From NCBI GenBank assembly GCA_963995525.1, contig OZ023217.1, forward strand, positions 22,334,421 to 22,398,420: 64,000 bases of DNA, written 5' to 3'. The translations under genes were made by a program, and so were the position numbers. The notes beneath the pieces were generated by a model, which saw only the letters and a list, made by a program, of their open reading frames with translations, had not been told where the DNA came from and searched no databases. This document shows positions 10,051-20,890 of the stretch, piece by piece. Each line of letters opens with the position of its first letter. Position 1 is the first letter of the stretch. Source of the stretch: Escarpia spicata. Lineage: Eukaryota; Annelida; Polychaeta; Sabellida; Siboglinidae.

Positions 10051-12849
10051 TTATAGTGTATATATTGCACTAATCCACTTCCTGCGCAATACAGAGGTCG
10101 TATAAACATCACTGTGTATAATACTCTCAACAATGTTGTTCGTCGATGCAGATATTCTGCTCATAAGACTGTACATGCATTTTCTAAATCTAGTATTGCA
10201 ACAGTCCGTGTCAGAACTAACAAACATTAGGCTAGCACTACACCTCATAGATAGGCTGTGCATAATTCTAAATGCATTGTTATAGGAAACAATAAAGTGC
10301 TGCATAGCGGCTTTTCTATAATTAGCCCATAAGGAACATAAATACACATTACTACAATAGGATGTGAACAGTTTATTCTTCACCTTTACTGAACAAAAGT
10401 GAAAATTCCTGAGTAGAATATTGGTTCTGCCGTACAAACTCCTTTCTTTTGATTTCATATCCGTTTCATCTGACAGGTCATTACAGATTATATGGCCAAG
10501 ATATTTGTATGCCTTCGTTGTATTCAGAACTGCATCACCAAGCTTAATAGCTACTTCAAAACCGGTTTGTCTTGTGTCAAAAAACATTAACTGCGACTTT
10601 ACTCTGTTAAACAATATGTCGTTGTCACATCCATAATTGTATGATACATCTAGCAGTCTTTGCAACCCCTTAGCCGATGGAGCCAATAGTACAATGTCAT
10701 CAGCATACATGAGGTGATTAACAGTTGTATCACCACAATAGCATCCGATGGGTAGTTTCATCAGTAGCAAACTCAAATCATTCATGTATAAATTAAATAA
10801 GAAAGGAGATAGCATACCCCCTTGTTTAACTCCATTAGTCACAGAGAAGAAGTTGGAAAATACCGAACCCCATTTAACACACATAGCCTGATTACAGTAC
10901 CACTGACATATCACTTTAATTAAATATTTAGACACTCCAAGCTTAAGTAGCTTCGTAAATAATGTTGTGTGATTCACCCTGTCAAATGCCTTGGAGGCAT
11001 CAAGGAAGGCAACATACATGCATGACCCATGATTAGTGTAATATCGAAGGAGCTCCTTTAACACAAATACACACATTTCTGTCCCATGTTTGGGTTTGAA
11101 CCCAAATTGGTTACTTGTAGTTCGTAGATGACTTTGCATCCGATTATACAGTATTTTTTCCACTATTTTTGTGAATACATTAGACAGACATATCGGTCTA
11201 TAGTTATCTCTGTCGCTGACACGTTTATTTCTATCCTTAATAATGGGAACAATGACAGATTTTTGCATATTTCCCGGTACGTAACCGTGTGTAAGTATAG
11301 CCGACATCAATATAGCCAATAAAACTGACAGCTGTCGATCTGCCCACTTCATGTGCTCGCTAGTAATGCCGTCTAAACCAGGTGACTTATTGTAAGATAA
11401 ATCTTTGATAATTTCACTAACTTCATTAACAGTCACCCTCATACCTTGGTCAAAGACAGCATGCTCCTGACACAGTTCAGCAAGAAATTCCTTGCTGCAA
11501 CTTCCTCTAACTACATTAAAAATTTGACTGTAGTGTTCTTGCCACATTCCACTTATGTTCTGGCTGCCATGTACATCACCCACAGTGTTTGGTAATTTAA
11601 CATTACTGTTTGTGGAGTTTTTGATTTCCCTCCAGAAATCTCTATCGTTTTTTCCACTCATTTTCTCAGCAATTTTATCCGCAATAATGGAATTCTTTTT
11701 GTTCTTGCAAACTCTAAGTGCATGTTTGAATTTGGACCTAGCCTGCCGCATAACGTCATAAACAGCACCCGTTCTGGGTTTGCCAATGTCCCTCCACAAA
11801 AGATATGCATCTCTAGCTGCCATGTGTAAATCCTTTACATGGTCGTTCCAGCCAGGTGTAAACGGTTTCCTCTTTTCAGATACTTGCTTTAAAAATTTTT
11901 CACCTGATTTGGATAATGCAGTAATGATCTCATCATAAAATGTGTCGATGTCAGCAGTATGGCTATGATTATGACAGTTCGCGTTAGAACATTTAATCCC
12001 TTCAGGGAAGGCAATATTACACAAACCCTCACACGTACATCTTGCATAGTATTCTATTTCACTGGATGAGAGATTATCCCACTGTATACGCTGATTTGAT
12101 TCATTTATCGTAGTACCCTCATTTTCAGGCAGCTTACTGAGTGTAATTGTATATAACACTGGATGATGATCAGACAGAATACATGCATACATAACTTTTA
12201 TATCAGTAATGCAGTCTTTTGCATCATAAGTACATATAATATGATCTAACCAAGAGGTAGTGCTCCACGCTGGACTTACATATGTATATGTATCTCCGGG
12301 GAGGTGCTCCACATCCACAATTATGAGGCTATTGTCAGTGCAGTAGCTCTGTAGAATTTCACCAAACATAGTTTCTTTAGCAAGATTAGCATTGAAGTCC
12401 CCCACAACAGTAATACAGGTACTATTGATACTGTCAATGAAAACATTAAGTTTAGCTAAACAGTCATTAAAGTTATCCCTATTTTCATAGCTTTCAAATG
12501 GTAAATATACATTGATAAGAAAGTATTCTTTCATACCATCACTGATTTTTATACAACATAGCCAGTCATAATCCGAATCAATCATTGATATACTGGAATC
12601 TAACGATTTTTTCCATAGAAAACCTACTCCACCATAAGGACGACCTGTTATGACACCCCTAGTGGCATCCACAGGAGACACACCATGACCATAGAATTCT
12701 GGATGACAACTATTCAATAATATGCATTCCTGTTTCAATAGCATCAACTCCTGTAAACACAGTATATCACACTTGTTGATAAGTTCGTGAAGATTTGGTT
12801 CAAAGCTCTTGAACCCATTACAGTTAAAACTTGCAAGTTGGATAGCCAT
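10051..12849 (-). CDS. LINE ORF2: endonuclease-reverse transcriptase
   Basis: A 932-codon open frame without stops. It encodes an apurinic-type endonuclease (residues about 1-235) joined to a reverse transcriptase (about 480-760). The endonuclease shows SFNCNGF near residue 7, CLQE with the catalytic Glu near 34, GDFNAN near 150, and the terminal SDHHPV. The RT has NYRPICLSN, LDASKAFDRVNH, NGVKQGGMLSPFLFN and the YADD catalytic box. The protein nicks the target and primes reverse transcription of its own RNA at the insertion site. Start and stop of ORF1 and ORF2 are within a few bases of each other (12853 and 12849). Length and intact motifs suggest a young copy; full activity is doubtful because ORF1 is truncated. 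Confidence 0.92.
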   Translation of the reverse strand: MAIQLASFNCNGFKSFEPNLHELINKCDILCLQELMLLKQECILLNSCHPEFYGHGVSPVDATRGVITGRPYGGVGFLWKKSLDSSISMIDSDYDWLCCIKISDGMKEYFLINVYLPFESYENRDNFNDCLAKLNVFIDSINSTCITVVGDFNANLAKETMFGEILQSYCTDNSLIIVDVEHLPGDTYTYVSPAWSTTSWLDHIICTYDAKDCITDIKVMYACILSDHHPVLYTITLSKLPENEGTTINESNQRIQWDNLSSSEIEYYARCTCEGLCNIAFPEGIKCSNANCHNHSHTADIDTFYDEIITALSKSGEKFLKQVSEKRKPFTPGWNDHVKDLHMAARDAYLLWRDIGKPRTGAVYDVMRQARSKFKHALRVCKNKKNSIIADKIAEKMSGKNDRDFWREIKNSTNSNVKLPNTVGDVHGSQNISGMWQEHYSQIFNVVRGSCSKEFLAELCQEHAVFDQGMRVTVNEVSEIIKDLSYNKSPGLDGITSEHMKWADRQLSVLLAILMSAILTHGYVPGNMQKSVIVPIIKDRNKRVSDRDNYRPICLSNVFTKIVEKILYNRMQSHLRTTSNQFGFKPKHGTEMCVFVLKELLRYYTNHGSCMYVAFLDASKAFDRVNHTTLFTKLLKLGVSKYLIKVICQWYCNQAMCVKWGSVFSNFFSVTNGVKQGGMLSPFLFNLYMNDLSLLLMKLPIGCYCGDTTVNHLMYADDIVLLAPSAKGLQRLLDVSYNYGCDNDILFNRVKSQLMFFDTRQTGFEVAIKLGDAVLNTTKAYKYLGHIICNDLSDETDMKSKERSLYGRTNILLRNFHFCSVKVKNKLFTSYCSNVYLCSLWANYRKAAMQHFIVSYNNAFRIMHSLSMRCSASLMFVSSDTDCCNTRFRKCMYSLMSRISASTNNIVESIIHSDVYTTSVLRRKWISAIYTL

Positions 12850-12852
12850 TGT

Positions 12853-13140
12853 TTACGATTTGCGAAAGAAGAATTTCCTAATGTATACACCAGCAGGCCA
12901 TCTTTGGGGGTCGTAGAAGTTAGAAGTGTTATCGCACATTGCTTCCACCTTAAAGGAGGCGTACGTGTCATGTTTGGTTTCCAGCTGGGTGCATTTTGCT
13001 GTTACATTAAAAGTGCACTTAATGTATTGTTCAAGCTCACTAGGTGACGTGCATGGATCCAACCTCGATACGAACATGGTCAGGAATCGACCGGGTCTTG
13101 CTTTCAACGTAGAGTCATTTCTGGTGCCAATCACGATATA
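12853..13140 (-). pseudogene. LINE ORF1 C-terminal fragment
   Basis: The frame FVSRLDPCTSPSELEQYIKC through DTYASFKV to WPAGVYIRKFFFRK has the look of the C-terminal domain of ORF1 proteins in invertebrate CR1-type LINEs. The N-terminal part is lost to 5' truncation. Its stop lies just before the ORF2 start. Confidence 0.7.
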
Positions 13141-13189
13141 AACAACTATCACTTCGTAAAGGTATAGTATGGCTGCTGACACATTCTTA

Positions 13190-13980
13190 GTGATCCTGGC
13201 TTCGGTCAGAACATCAGGCCATCTGGCGCAGATCTACCATGGTGGCCCACTAAGCCAGTTCAATGTGTATGCCTCCTTGCATCACGACAAATTTATCTTC
13301 ACTGAGAGAATTTCTAGGAATGTCAATTGATTTTCCTTGGTAATGCCTTAAACTAGTTGATCCACCACCAGCAGCGTTGCAGGTTGAGGCGCTTGGTACT
13401 GTATTGTTAAAATCATGTCTAGAACATCTGCTTTGTTATGTAAAATGGGCGAGTGGGCCTTAATGTATTTGACTGATCTTCCAAAAAAACATATAATCGA
13501 ACATCATAGTACGAAGACCGCTTGACCAGATTAACTGCATCCGTTTCTGGCCCTCCACGAAGCTCCCGTACTGTACTGCATTTATCAATTGTACCTCATC
13601 CTTCTTCTCTTCATCGAACAAGTTCGTTGTCAATGACCCCTTTCGCAGGTTGTCCGACCCTCTATTGGAAGTGACTTATATGAGTAAAGAAGGATGGACT
13701 CACATGTACCTAATCGTCCAAATTGTGAACCAATTTTAAGCGGTTTTTGAACGCTATGAAATAAACTTTGCAAGAGAAGGCTCACACTTCATGTTCATAG
13801 GATGGGAAAACATGCATATTCAACATTGCAACATGACTCACGGAGAAGATCTTTGTACAATGTTTTCTGCAGTCGGAGAATTAGGTCCTGCTACGAGCTG
13901 GTGGAAGAAGTAATTCATCACTGGTGGAACGACTGACTCTTCACAACCCTGAGGGAACGATCCTCAGAATGTTGCTTCAT
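13190..13980. other. No gene recognised
   Basis: Inter-arm sequence right of the LINE, without open frames of note. Confidence 0.5.
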
Positions 13981-14529
13981 GAGCTGTCCTATTTTACGTC
14001 AGAGTAAATGTGACTTTATTTTATTTGGATTGCGTATTTTGTTTTAAGATGCAAAACATGCTTTCACAGAATAAATTATATAAGCAGCACAAAATCAAGC
14101 CGTATTGCCTCCATAATTTGTATGTTTTTTAAAAAGAGAAACAACATTTAAATGACATGATTTAAACGGTTTTCGTAAACAACATCAATATGACTGCCAC
14201 AACGCACACACTACATACCACATAGAAGTTGGTGGTCCTTATTTTGAATCCACAGAGACATTACACTTTGATGTATAATGAACGGTTAAGAAATTAGGCC
14301 CGGTTCATGTTGTTCTCTTACAAGCATCCCATGACACACGTTAATATGGAAAATAAGTAATTTTCTCCCATATACTATCAATTATATTATTTATATTTTA
14401 TTCGGAAGGAGCTTGGTGTTTCTTTTGCAATTGTTTAGTCCTAGAATGAGAAAATGGTTATGCGTTGAATCAGTGAGGGAAATTAGCATCAGAATAACAA
14501 GATTTATGGTTTTTTTACGCAAATAACAT

Positions 14530-16188
14530 CAATATGGTTGTCATCACACCCATATTAAAAAAGGCAAGTTTTGATAGTGAAATTTTGAAAAGCTATCGGC
14601 CTATTTCTAACATGTGCTTTTTATCAAAGTTAGTCGAGAGGATTCTGGCAAACCGGTTGATTGCACACATGCGTAAAAACAACCTGTATAGGCCGTTGCA
14701 ATCAGCCTACAGACAGGACTGTAGTGCTGAAACTGCCCTTCTGCACGTGCATGACAATGTGATTCGGTGCATGGACGAACGCTAAGGTGTGGTGCTGCTG
14801 CTATTTGATCTGAGCGCAGCATTTGATACAATCGACCACGCCATTCTTTTAAACACACTGAGCAACACCATCGGCATCCACGATCACTGTTTGTCATGGT
14901 TCGCTGCCTACTTACAACACAGACAATACACGGTGTTGATTGCTGGTGAGCTGTCTAAACCTCACTGACTGACTTGTGGTGTCCCACAGGGGTCAGTTCT
15001 TGGACCATTACTGTCCACTATATATATGACTCCTCTCGAGTCGCTACTCAACCACCATGCTTACCATCTATGTGCAGATGACTTCCAACTTTTACAAGCA
15101 TTTAGCCTGAGCGATAATATTTCACCCGACATTGCCATCACGAAAATAGACTCTGTGTCGCCAGTATCCGTCAATGGATGAAAACCAACATGCTAAAACT
15201 CAATTATGACAAAACGGAGATCATCATCGTCCAACCGAAATGTTCTTCCTGATGGTGTAACTATCGGAAACGTTCGCATGTTACCCAACACACACGCCAG
15301 AAACTTGGGGGTGACCTTTGATTATAATATGTCCCTTGAGCGACACGTAACTAACATTTGCAGAAATGCGTATTACCACCTCCATAGCATTGGACGCATT
15401 CGTCGATACTTAGACAAAGAACACACAAAACAACTTGTGCATGCGCTAGTCATTTCGCGAACTGACTGCTGCAATAGTCTTCTTAATGGATTGCCAGCGA
15501 CAGTAATTGAGAAACTACAACGTGTCCAAAATGCATGTGCTCGTATCATAACGATGCGGTCGAAACGAGACCATGTCACGCCCATACTCTTGGAGCTGCA
15601 CTGGCTTCCTATGAAGAGTCGCATTATTTTCAAGACCCTACTTCTCACTTTCAAATACCTTCATGGGCTTGCACCTCCATATCTATCGGCACTTCTCTCA
15701 CCGTATCGTCCGGCACGCTGTCTACGCCCCTCCGATCAGCTACTCCTTAAATAACCCACTACCCGAACTAAAATCGGCGAACGAGCATTCCCTTGTGCAA
15801 GAGCATGGAATCAACTACCACTCACAGTGCGCCAATGCACTAGTGTTAATCAGTTTAAAGTGGCATTGAAGACGCATCTTTTCACAAATTATTTTAACCT
15901 TCGATGATCGATGATCATAATTATTTATACCTTTATTTTAATTAATTAGTATTACAATTAATCTAATTTATTGTTTTAATGGTTTGCATAATTGTGTTTA
16001 TTTATATATTTTAAGACAGTACAGTGGATTTTACTTAGTAGTAATGATTGCATAGTATTTTTAAACTGTATATCGTATGATGTTATTAATTTATTTATTT
16101 GCATTAACCATTGCAAAGCGCCCCCGCCTCAATTATTCTGATGGGGCGCCACATAAGAAATAAATTCTTCTTCTTATTATTATTATTA
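14530..16188 (+). pseudogene. Dead Jockey/L2-like LINE, reverse transcriptase fragment
   Basis: Decayed RT in several frames: LKSYRPISNMCFLSKLVERI and SAYRQDCSAETALLHVHDN (14534-14785), then LFDLSAAFDTIDHAILLNTL, CGVPQGSVLGPL, and CADDFQLLQ where YADD is expected. A C-terminal part (15206-15754) reads LGVTFDYNMSLERHVTNICR and RVQNACARIIT..HWLPMKSRI. Stops and frameshifts occur at 14785, 14967 and 15754. The 3' end has a GCGCC..GGCGC hairpin and a (TTC/TTA)n tail at 16160-16187. The Tyr of YADD is Cys. It sits in the right arm of the 8-16.6 kb inverted repeat. Confidence 0.85.
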
Positions 16189-16617
16189 CGCACAAAAAGT
16201 AATCTACTAGCTGCTACTCCTCATTCGGAATCTCTAGATACATCATACGTTGTTGTAGGGTGAACGGTTCATCAATTAGGGCCGTATTACGAATATTCCG
16301 CCAGGTGGCGTAATGTTAATATTGCTCTGACATGGTAGCAATCAACACGCAAAATTTGTTACTTTCTCAAACCTCCACGCAAAAATTGCATTGGACATAC
16401 AAGTTGCTATTCCAAATTTCGAATTCATAGAGACTTGTTGTGTTGACGTATGGTGAATGGGTCAGAAGTTAGGGCTGTTTCTAAATTGTTCATTAAAGGT
16501 GCCCCCCCCCACGGCCCCCAGGAGGATAATCGTTGTACACTCGGACCAAACATGTTATTTACGCACCAACCTATCGGGCGGTATCGAAAAGTAAACTTTT
16601 ACAACAACGTGAAATGA

Positions 16618-17640
16618 CTGAGGATCTGGTGACCACACTGTGATACTTTTGCGATGTTGTCCACTTCTGACATTTTGCTGCTATTTTATGTGAGTATGAG
16701 TATATCGAAACACCATGATTTGTTTTTCCATAGGTTATCATAATAACGGATTTAAGTCCTGTTCACAAATTAACGGTTTCAGATTTCCCACAACGGCAGA
16801 AGTTATTGCCACGTCACTGATCTGCTGTGGAGTTTGCGTCAAACCATGTAATTGCTTTTCCGTGATAATAAACACGGGAGATGTCTCAGGTGCCATGTCT
16901 CCCGCATTGGCGGTAGAGCTCACAGTTTTCTTCCCTGATGGGATAATCTCACGGTCTACCACTTTACTGGCGAAATGTCCCGCTAAACCACAACTTCAAT
17001 GATAAACAAATCAATTTATTAATTTGTAATCCAAATATATCCCCAAGTGAACACGTGGAAAATGCATCAACATTAAATATATTCACCCTAAAATTTAAGA
17101 AGAAATCCGGCCAAAAGCGGAATCTCCCTCCTAAAGTCCCCCCCCCCCCCCCACCCCGACAGAAGTGCGAGGCTTGTGGCGCCACAACTCCATTTACCTC
17201 CTCTTCGAATCCATCGCACCGTGAAAAACGGTAAAGTTATCGTTTTTTTAGCACTATTACTGGGCACCTCCGGGGATGTTCCCAGTCAGACGCTTCAAAG
17301 TAATGAGCCTATTGTTGATCCACGCAGGGGTCCTTCTATCAGTGACACGCCCACATGTTGTTAACCCGCCACCACAAAGGTATGCACCAGGGGACTGTTT
17401 CACCAAGGTAGTGAGCTCATCAGGAAAATCCATTATTAAACATAATATGTTTTTTTAAAGTTAAGGACCTTTTCTTAAGATGCAAACACCCGCCGCTCGC
17501 TCTCGCTCTCGCTCTCGCTCTCGCCCTGTCTCTCTCTGTCTCGCTCATAGAGTTATATCATTAATCATTCTCCTATAATTCAATTAACGTGTTATATTAT
17601 ATCTATGGTCTCGCTCTCTCTCGCTCTCTGTCTCGCTCTC
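16618..17640. other. No gene recognised; CTCTCG microsatellite and C14 tract
   Basis: Contains a run of about 14 C at 17139-17152 and a (CTCTCG)n tract at about 17495-17550, repeated more weakly at 17610-17640. Short open frames have no domain. Confidence 0.6.
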
Positions 17641-17859
17641 TAACGTGATGCGAGTACGGTGGCATTTAGGGAGCATAACAGTATACTGTACGGTAGCCTA
17701 TAAGGCCAACAACATTCCCCACTTCTAAAAAAACGAAAAACATCAAAACAAACCGCTGCAACACAGCAGTAGGTGATTATCACCAATAACAATCAAATGT
17801 CACACGATAACACATAGCTAACCGAACCATTACGGAAATGAAATACGCGTAAGACCAAT

Positions 17860-17996
17860 ATGTATCATGGTTTTATAGATTCCCTTCTCAGAATGAATTC
17901 GTAAGCAGATGGACTATCATCATCAGTAGTCTCCGTCACAAGGCAAGATGAGTTTATCGAGAATACTTCATCGGTGTTGATCGAGATGAGACCCAA
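17860..17996 (-). pseudogene. Gypsy-like pol fragment, left part, split by the BEL insertion
   Basis: Read on the minus strand, LISINTDEVFSINSSCLVTE and onward continues without a frame change from the fragment ending at 24599 when the BEL element and one copy of the 5-base duplication are removed. The joined context (LLSGADSE|SLGLISIN) resembles the protease-adjacent part of gypsy-like polyproteins. The downstream RT is absent. Sequence from 17640 to 17860 may be the element's terminal region. Confidence 0.6.
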
Positions 17997-18216
17997 TGTG
18001 CGCGCCATTTGGCATGCTAGAAAGTTGGGTCGACTCCTGGCGATAGAAGAAACAGGTTGAGGTTCGCCATATTGTTTGGAGAATTGTCGAGGTGACAATT
18101 TGCGCATCGGATGACGTAAAAGCAATGCGTTACGGGCAAAATCCGTGGTTGCCCCATAAAAATAATGAACGATGTTCAAACCAGGTTTGGGATGTTATCT
18201 ATATAGCAAGTCTATA
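17997..18216 (+). repeat. BEL/Pao 5' LTR
   Basis: Begins TGTGCGCGCCATTTGGCATG and ends near CTATA. It aligns over its length with 24378-24598. It contains a CCATAAAAATAATGAACG block that may be its poly(A) or TATA region. Confidence 0.88.
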
Positions 18217-18501
18217 ATTATAGTAACGCGTCGTGAAATATGCATAAATGTGTACCGCCTACGCCGCCTCGCCGCTCGGCGGTCGAGCAGTAAGAAGGCG
18301 TAGTTTTAACCTGTAATATAGTGTACAGTTTGGTCGGAACCCTCCCTGTCTGACTTTGTTCAATGATACGAAAGGGTATCAGAGCCAAGCTCGACATCGA
18401 TAAGGCCTCACGTGGTGAGACTGACAAAACTGGTATGACTAGGTCGCCTAATGATGCAATGCATGCAGCCTACGATGAACTCGATACTATGGGAAGTGTG
18501 A

Positions 18502-20550
18502 GTGAAATCTCCCGTGGGTTTTAGAACATCTTCAAACTCCAGAACAAGCTCTGCAGTATCATTGAAGGCGAAAGGCCAAGTAGAACATGCGAGGAGGAAA
18601 CTTCAGTTGGCTGAGAAAAGGATCAAGCGGGAACTAGAACGAAAGCGGAAACAAACATGTAAGGAAGCAGAGTTCAAACAGATGCAAGCAGAGTTCAAAC
18701 AGTTGCAAGCAGAGTTCAAACAGATGCAAGCAGAGTTCAAACAGATGCAAGCAGAGTTCAAACAGATGCAAGCAGAGTTCAAACAATTGCAAGCAGAGTT
18801 CAAACAGATGCAAGCAGAGTTCAAACAGATGCAAGCAGAGTTCAAACAGATGCAAGCAGAGTTCAAACAGATGCAAGCAGAGTGCAAACAGATGCAAGCA
18901 GAGTTCAAACACATGCAAGCAGAGTTCAAACAGTTGCAAAAAGAGTTCAAACATATGCAAGCAGAGTTCAAACAGATGCAAGCAGAGTTCAAACAAATGC
19001 AAGCAGAGTTCAAACATATGCAAGCAGAGTTCAAACAGATGTAAGCAGAGTTCAAACAGATGCAAGCAGAGTTCAAACAATTGCAAGCAGAGTTCAAACA
19101 TATGCAAGCAGAGTTCAAACATAAGTAAGCAGAGTTCAAACAGATGCAAGCAGAGTTCAAACAATTGCAAGCAGAGTTCAAACAGATGCAAGCAGAGGAA
19201 GTTGAACTTAAGGAATTTCTGGCCAAACTATGGGAGGATGTTGATTTAAATGACTTTGCAAAGATAAAGAAGTGCAACATGCTTCGCACCCCACTACTGA
19301 AATAAGCACAAGAGTTCCACTGGGTGTTGCATTCATGAGAAGTACAATGACCTGTCCTGTCGTAGCTCCTTTTGCGTATGCTTCTGCATCGCACAGTTAT
19401 CTTGATCCAAATGCCTCCAAGTTTGTTTTTCGGGGGGCGTCTGTAGCATCGGGAGGTTTGCAGAACACATTCAATGGTGTGAGAAGTATGCCATGAAGAA
19501 CAAGTTGGAATCCGCCATCAGTGCCTGGACATTCGACTGTCAGCGGTACTGATAGCAACATTCTCTCGAGAAGGTCATATCGCAAACTGCCTGCACTTTC
19601 ATCCGTGACATTTGATGGCACCTCCGCTGAATTTCCGAAGTTTATGAGAAACTTCGAAAACCGGGTTGCGTCAAAGCTGTTCTCAGATAGCTTCAAGTTG
19701 TTCCAATGTGTTTCATGTACAGCAGGAGACGAAAACAAAGCAGTCAAGCACTACGAAAAGACGGAGCATGGCTATCGACAGGCGATGGCAATCCTGCAAG
19801 AATGATTTGGACGTCCATTCCAGATTGTGAAGTCATGTATGGACCGACTTATCAAGAGGCCACAGTTGTCATTGTTTGACAGGAAAGGCCTACTGGAGTT
19901 CTCAGATCAGCTCGACTCTACATACCAAACGCTGGAGGACCAAGATTTGCACCCAGAAGCACACACGCAAACATATTTTAAAGTCATATTCGACAGACTC
20001 CCTCTCAATTGGCAGGATGGATGGGTGCGTCGTGTAATGGATCTTGAAAGCACAGGGCCCGAAGCTTGAGGATATGGTGCGATTCATTCTGAATTTAGCC
20101 AGAGCGCTAAATCACGCAGTCTTCGCCATTCGATCGACCGGTAGCAGCAGTTCTAGTAAACCTCCTGGTAGGAAATGTAGTGACTTTAAGAAAGGTTCAG
20201 ATGTCCCTACTGTCTTCAACAGGGTAACTACACTTTCCACCCAAGTTGCCAAAGGTGTGGACGATATTAATGGCAATGAGAAGCAGGATGACGGGTATCA
20301 TGCGTCACGTACTAGAAACAGTGAGGACTGCAGATACTATGAAGGCAAGCGTATCACCGTATCACTGTGCTGGGTTTAAAAGTAGGACACTGGAATTCCG
20401 AAAGAAGTTTGTGGGGAACCATAACCTATGCTTCTGCTGCCATGGAAGGCATTACAGTATGGACTGCGAACACAAGCAGAATTGGCTTGAGAAAGGGTGC
20501 AACAAAATGCACCATCAGCTACTGCACCCTTCTCTGACAATTCCGAAACA
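18502..20550 (+). pseudogene. BEL/Pao gag with expanded coiled-coil repeat, broken
   Basis: The frame opens with a basic helical segment (ARRKLQLAEKRIKRELERKR). It then runs into about 25 units of AEFKQMQ (18666-19197) with TAA stops late in the array. After it come EVELKEFLAKLWEDVDLNDF, then in another frame (19521 onward) KLPALSSVTFDGTSAEFPKF and MAILQE, the DUF1759-type core of BEL gag. RLPLNWQDGWVRR follows. A cysteine/histidine cluster NLCFCCHGRHYSMDCEHKQN at about 20430-20480 is the zinc knuckle. Stops at 19803 and 20067 and several frameshifts make it inactive. Confidence 0.8.
18666..19197 (+). repeat. 21-base minisatellite encoding a heptad coiled coil
   Basis: About 25 tandem 21-base units (GCAGAGTTCAAACAGATGCA type), each coding for one seven-residue AEFKQMQ heptad. 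Variant positions swap Met/Leu and Gln/His. All unit lengths are 21, so the frame is kept even though three units carry a TAA or a missense. Antisense frames here are artefacts. Confidence 0.92.
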
Positions 20551-20890
20551 GACCCAACAATAATCGGTTGACGAGGCGCTGCCGCAAATGCAGGTCGGAT
20601 CACTTGTAGCAAGAGATCAGATTTATTCTCACCGAATTGTGACCACGACAACATAGATCCAACAGATGTTCTAGATGGTGATGCTATCCGCTCAAGGGAA
20701 ATGACCTTGGGAAAGTCAGTGGAGCGGCTCTGGCAGTTGGAGAAGCATGGGTTTGAGAGCGAAGACTGTAAGACCATGTCTGTGGAGGACAAAGGCAGAC
20801 CTTCCAACATTTTATTAAAACAGCAGAAGATCTTCCTCTTCCTACAAAAAAAACACAGAAGATTTTTGCTCTGAAAAACAACAAAACGTT
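20551..20890 (+). pseudogene. BEL/Pao protease to RT linker, decayed
   Basis: Sequence after the zinc knuckle keeps short traces such as SVERLWQLEKHGFESEDCK (20718-20775), which resembles the stretch preceding RT in BEL polyproteins. Stops in every frame. Confidence 0.5.

Larger units (their letters stand above)
9915..13185 (-). mobile_element. Non-LTR retrotransposon, 5'-truncated, Jockey/CR1/L2 type
   Basis: On the minus strand the element runs from a truncated ORF1 through an intact ORF2 to a 3' end with AATAAA followed by about 14 copies of ATTG (9919-9975), the short-repeat tail common in CR1/L2-type LINEs. The 5' end lies somewhere near 13110-13185. I could not find a convincing target duplication. 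Confidence 0.85.
8059..16617. repeat. Long inverted-repeat pair (about 8059-8960 and 13980-16617) enclosing 5 kb
   Basis: The left arm (TTTCGATACCGCCTGATAGG, TGGTCCGAGTGTACAACGAT, CCTGGGGGCCGTGGGGG) is matched in reverse complement from 16617 down to about 16190. It resumes from about 14520 down to 13980, where GAACCGTTCAT..CATCAA and GCATGTTTTG..GCAATCCAAATAAAA recur. The dead LINE at 14530-16188 interrupts the right arm. The enclosed 8.96-13.98 kb holds the intact LINE and otherwise no coding sequence. Internal similarity between the motifs at 8211-8260 and 8570-8620 suggests an older duplication. Confidence 0.65.

Noticed and set aside
18666..19197. Possible CRISPR array because of regular 21-base units
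   Set aside because: Units are contiguous with no spacers, code for heptads and lie in a retroelement of an animal genome.
18603..19394. Antisense Cys/Leu-rich 263-codon frame (CICLNSA repeats)
   Set aside because: Shadow of the 21-base gag minisatellite on the other strand.
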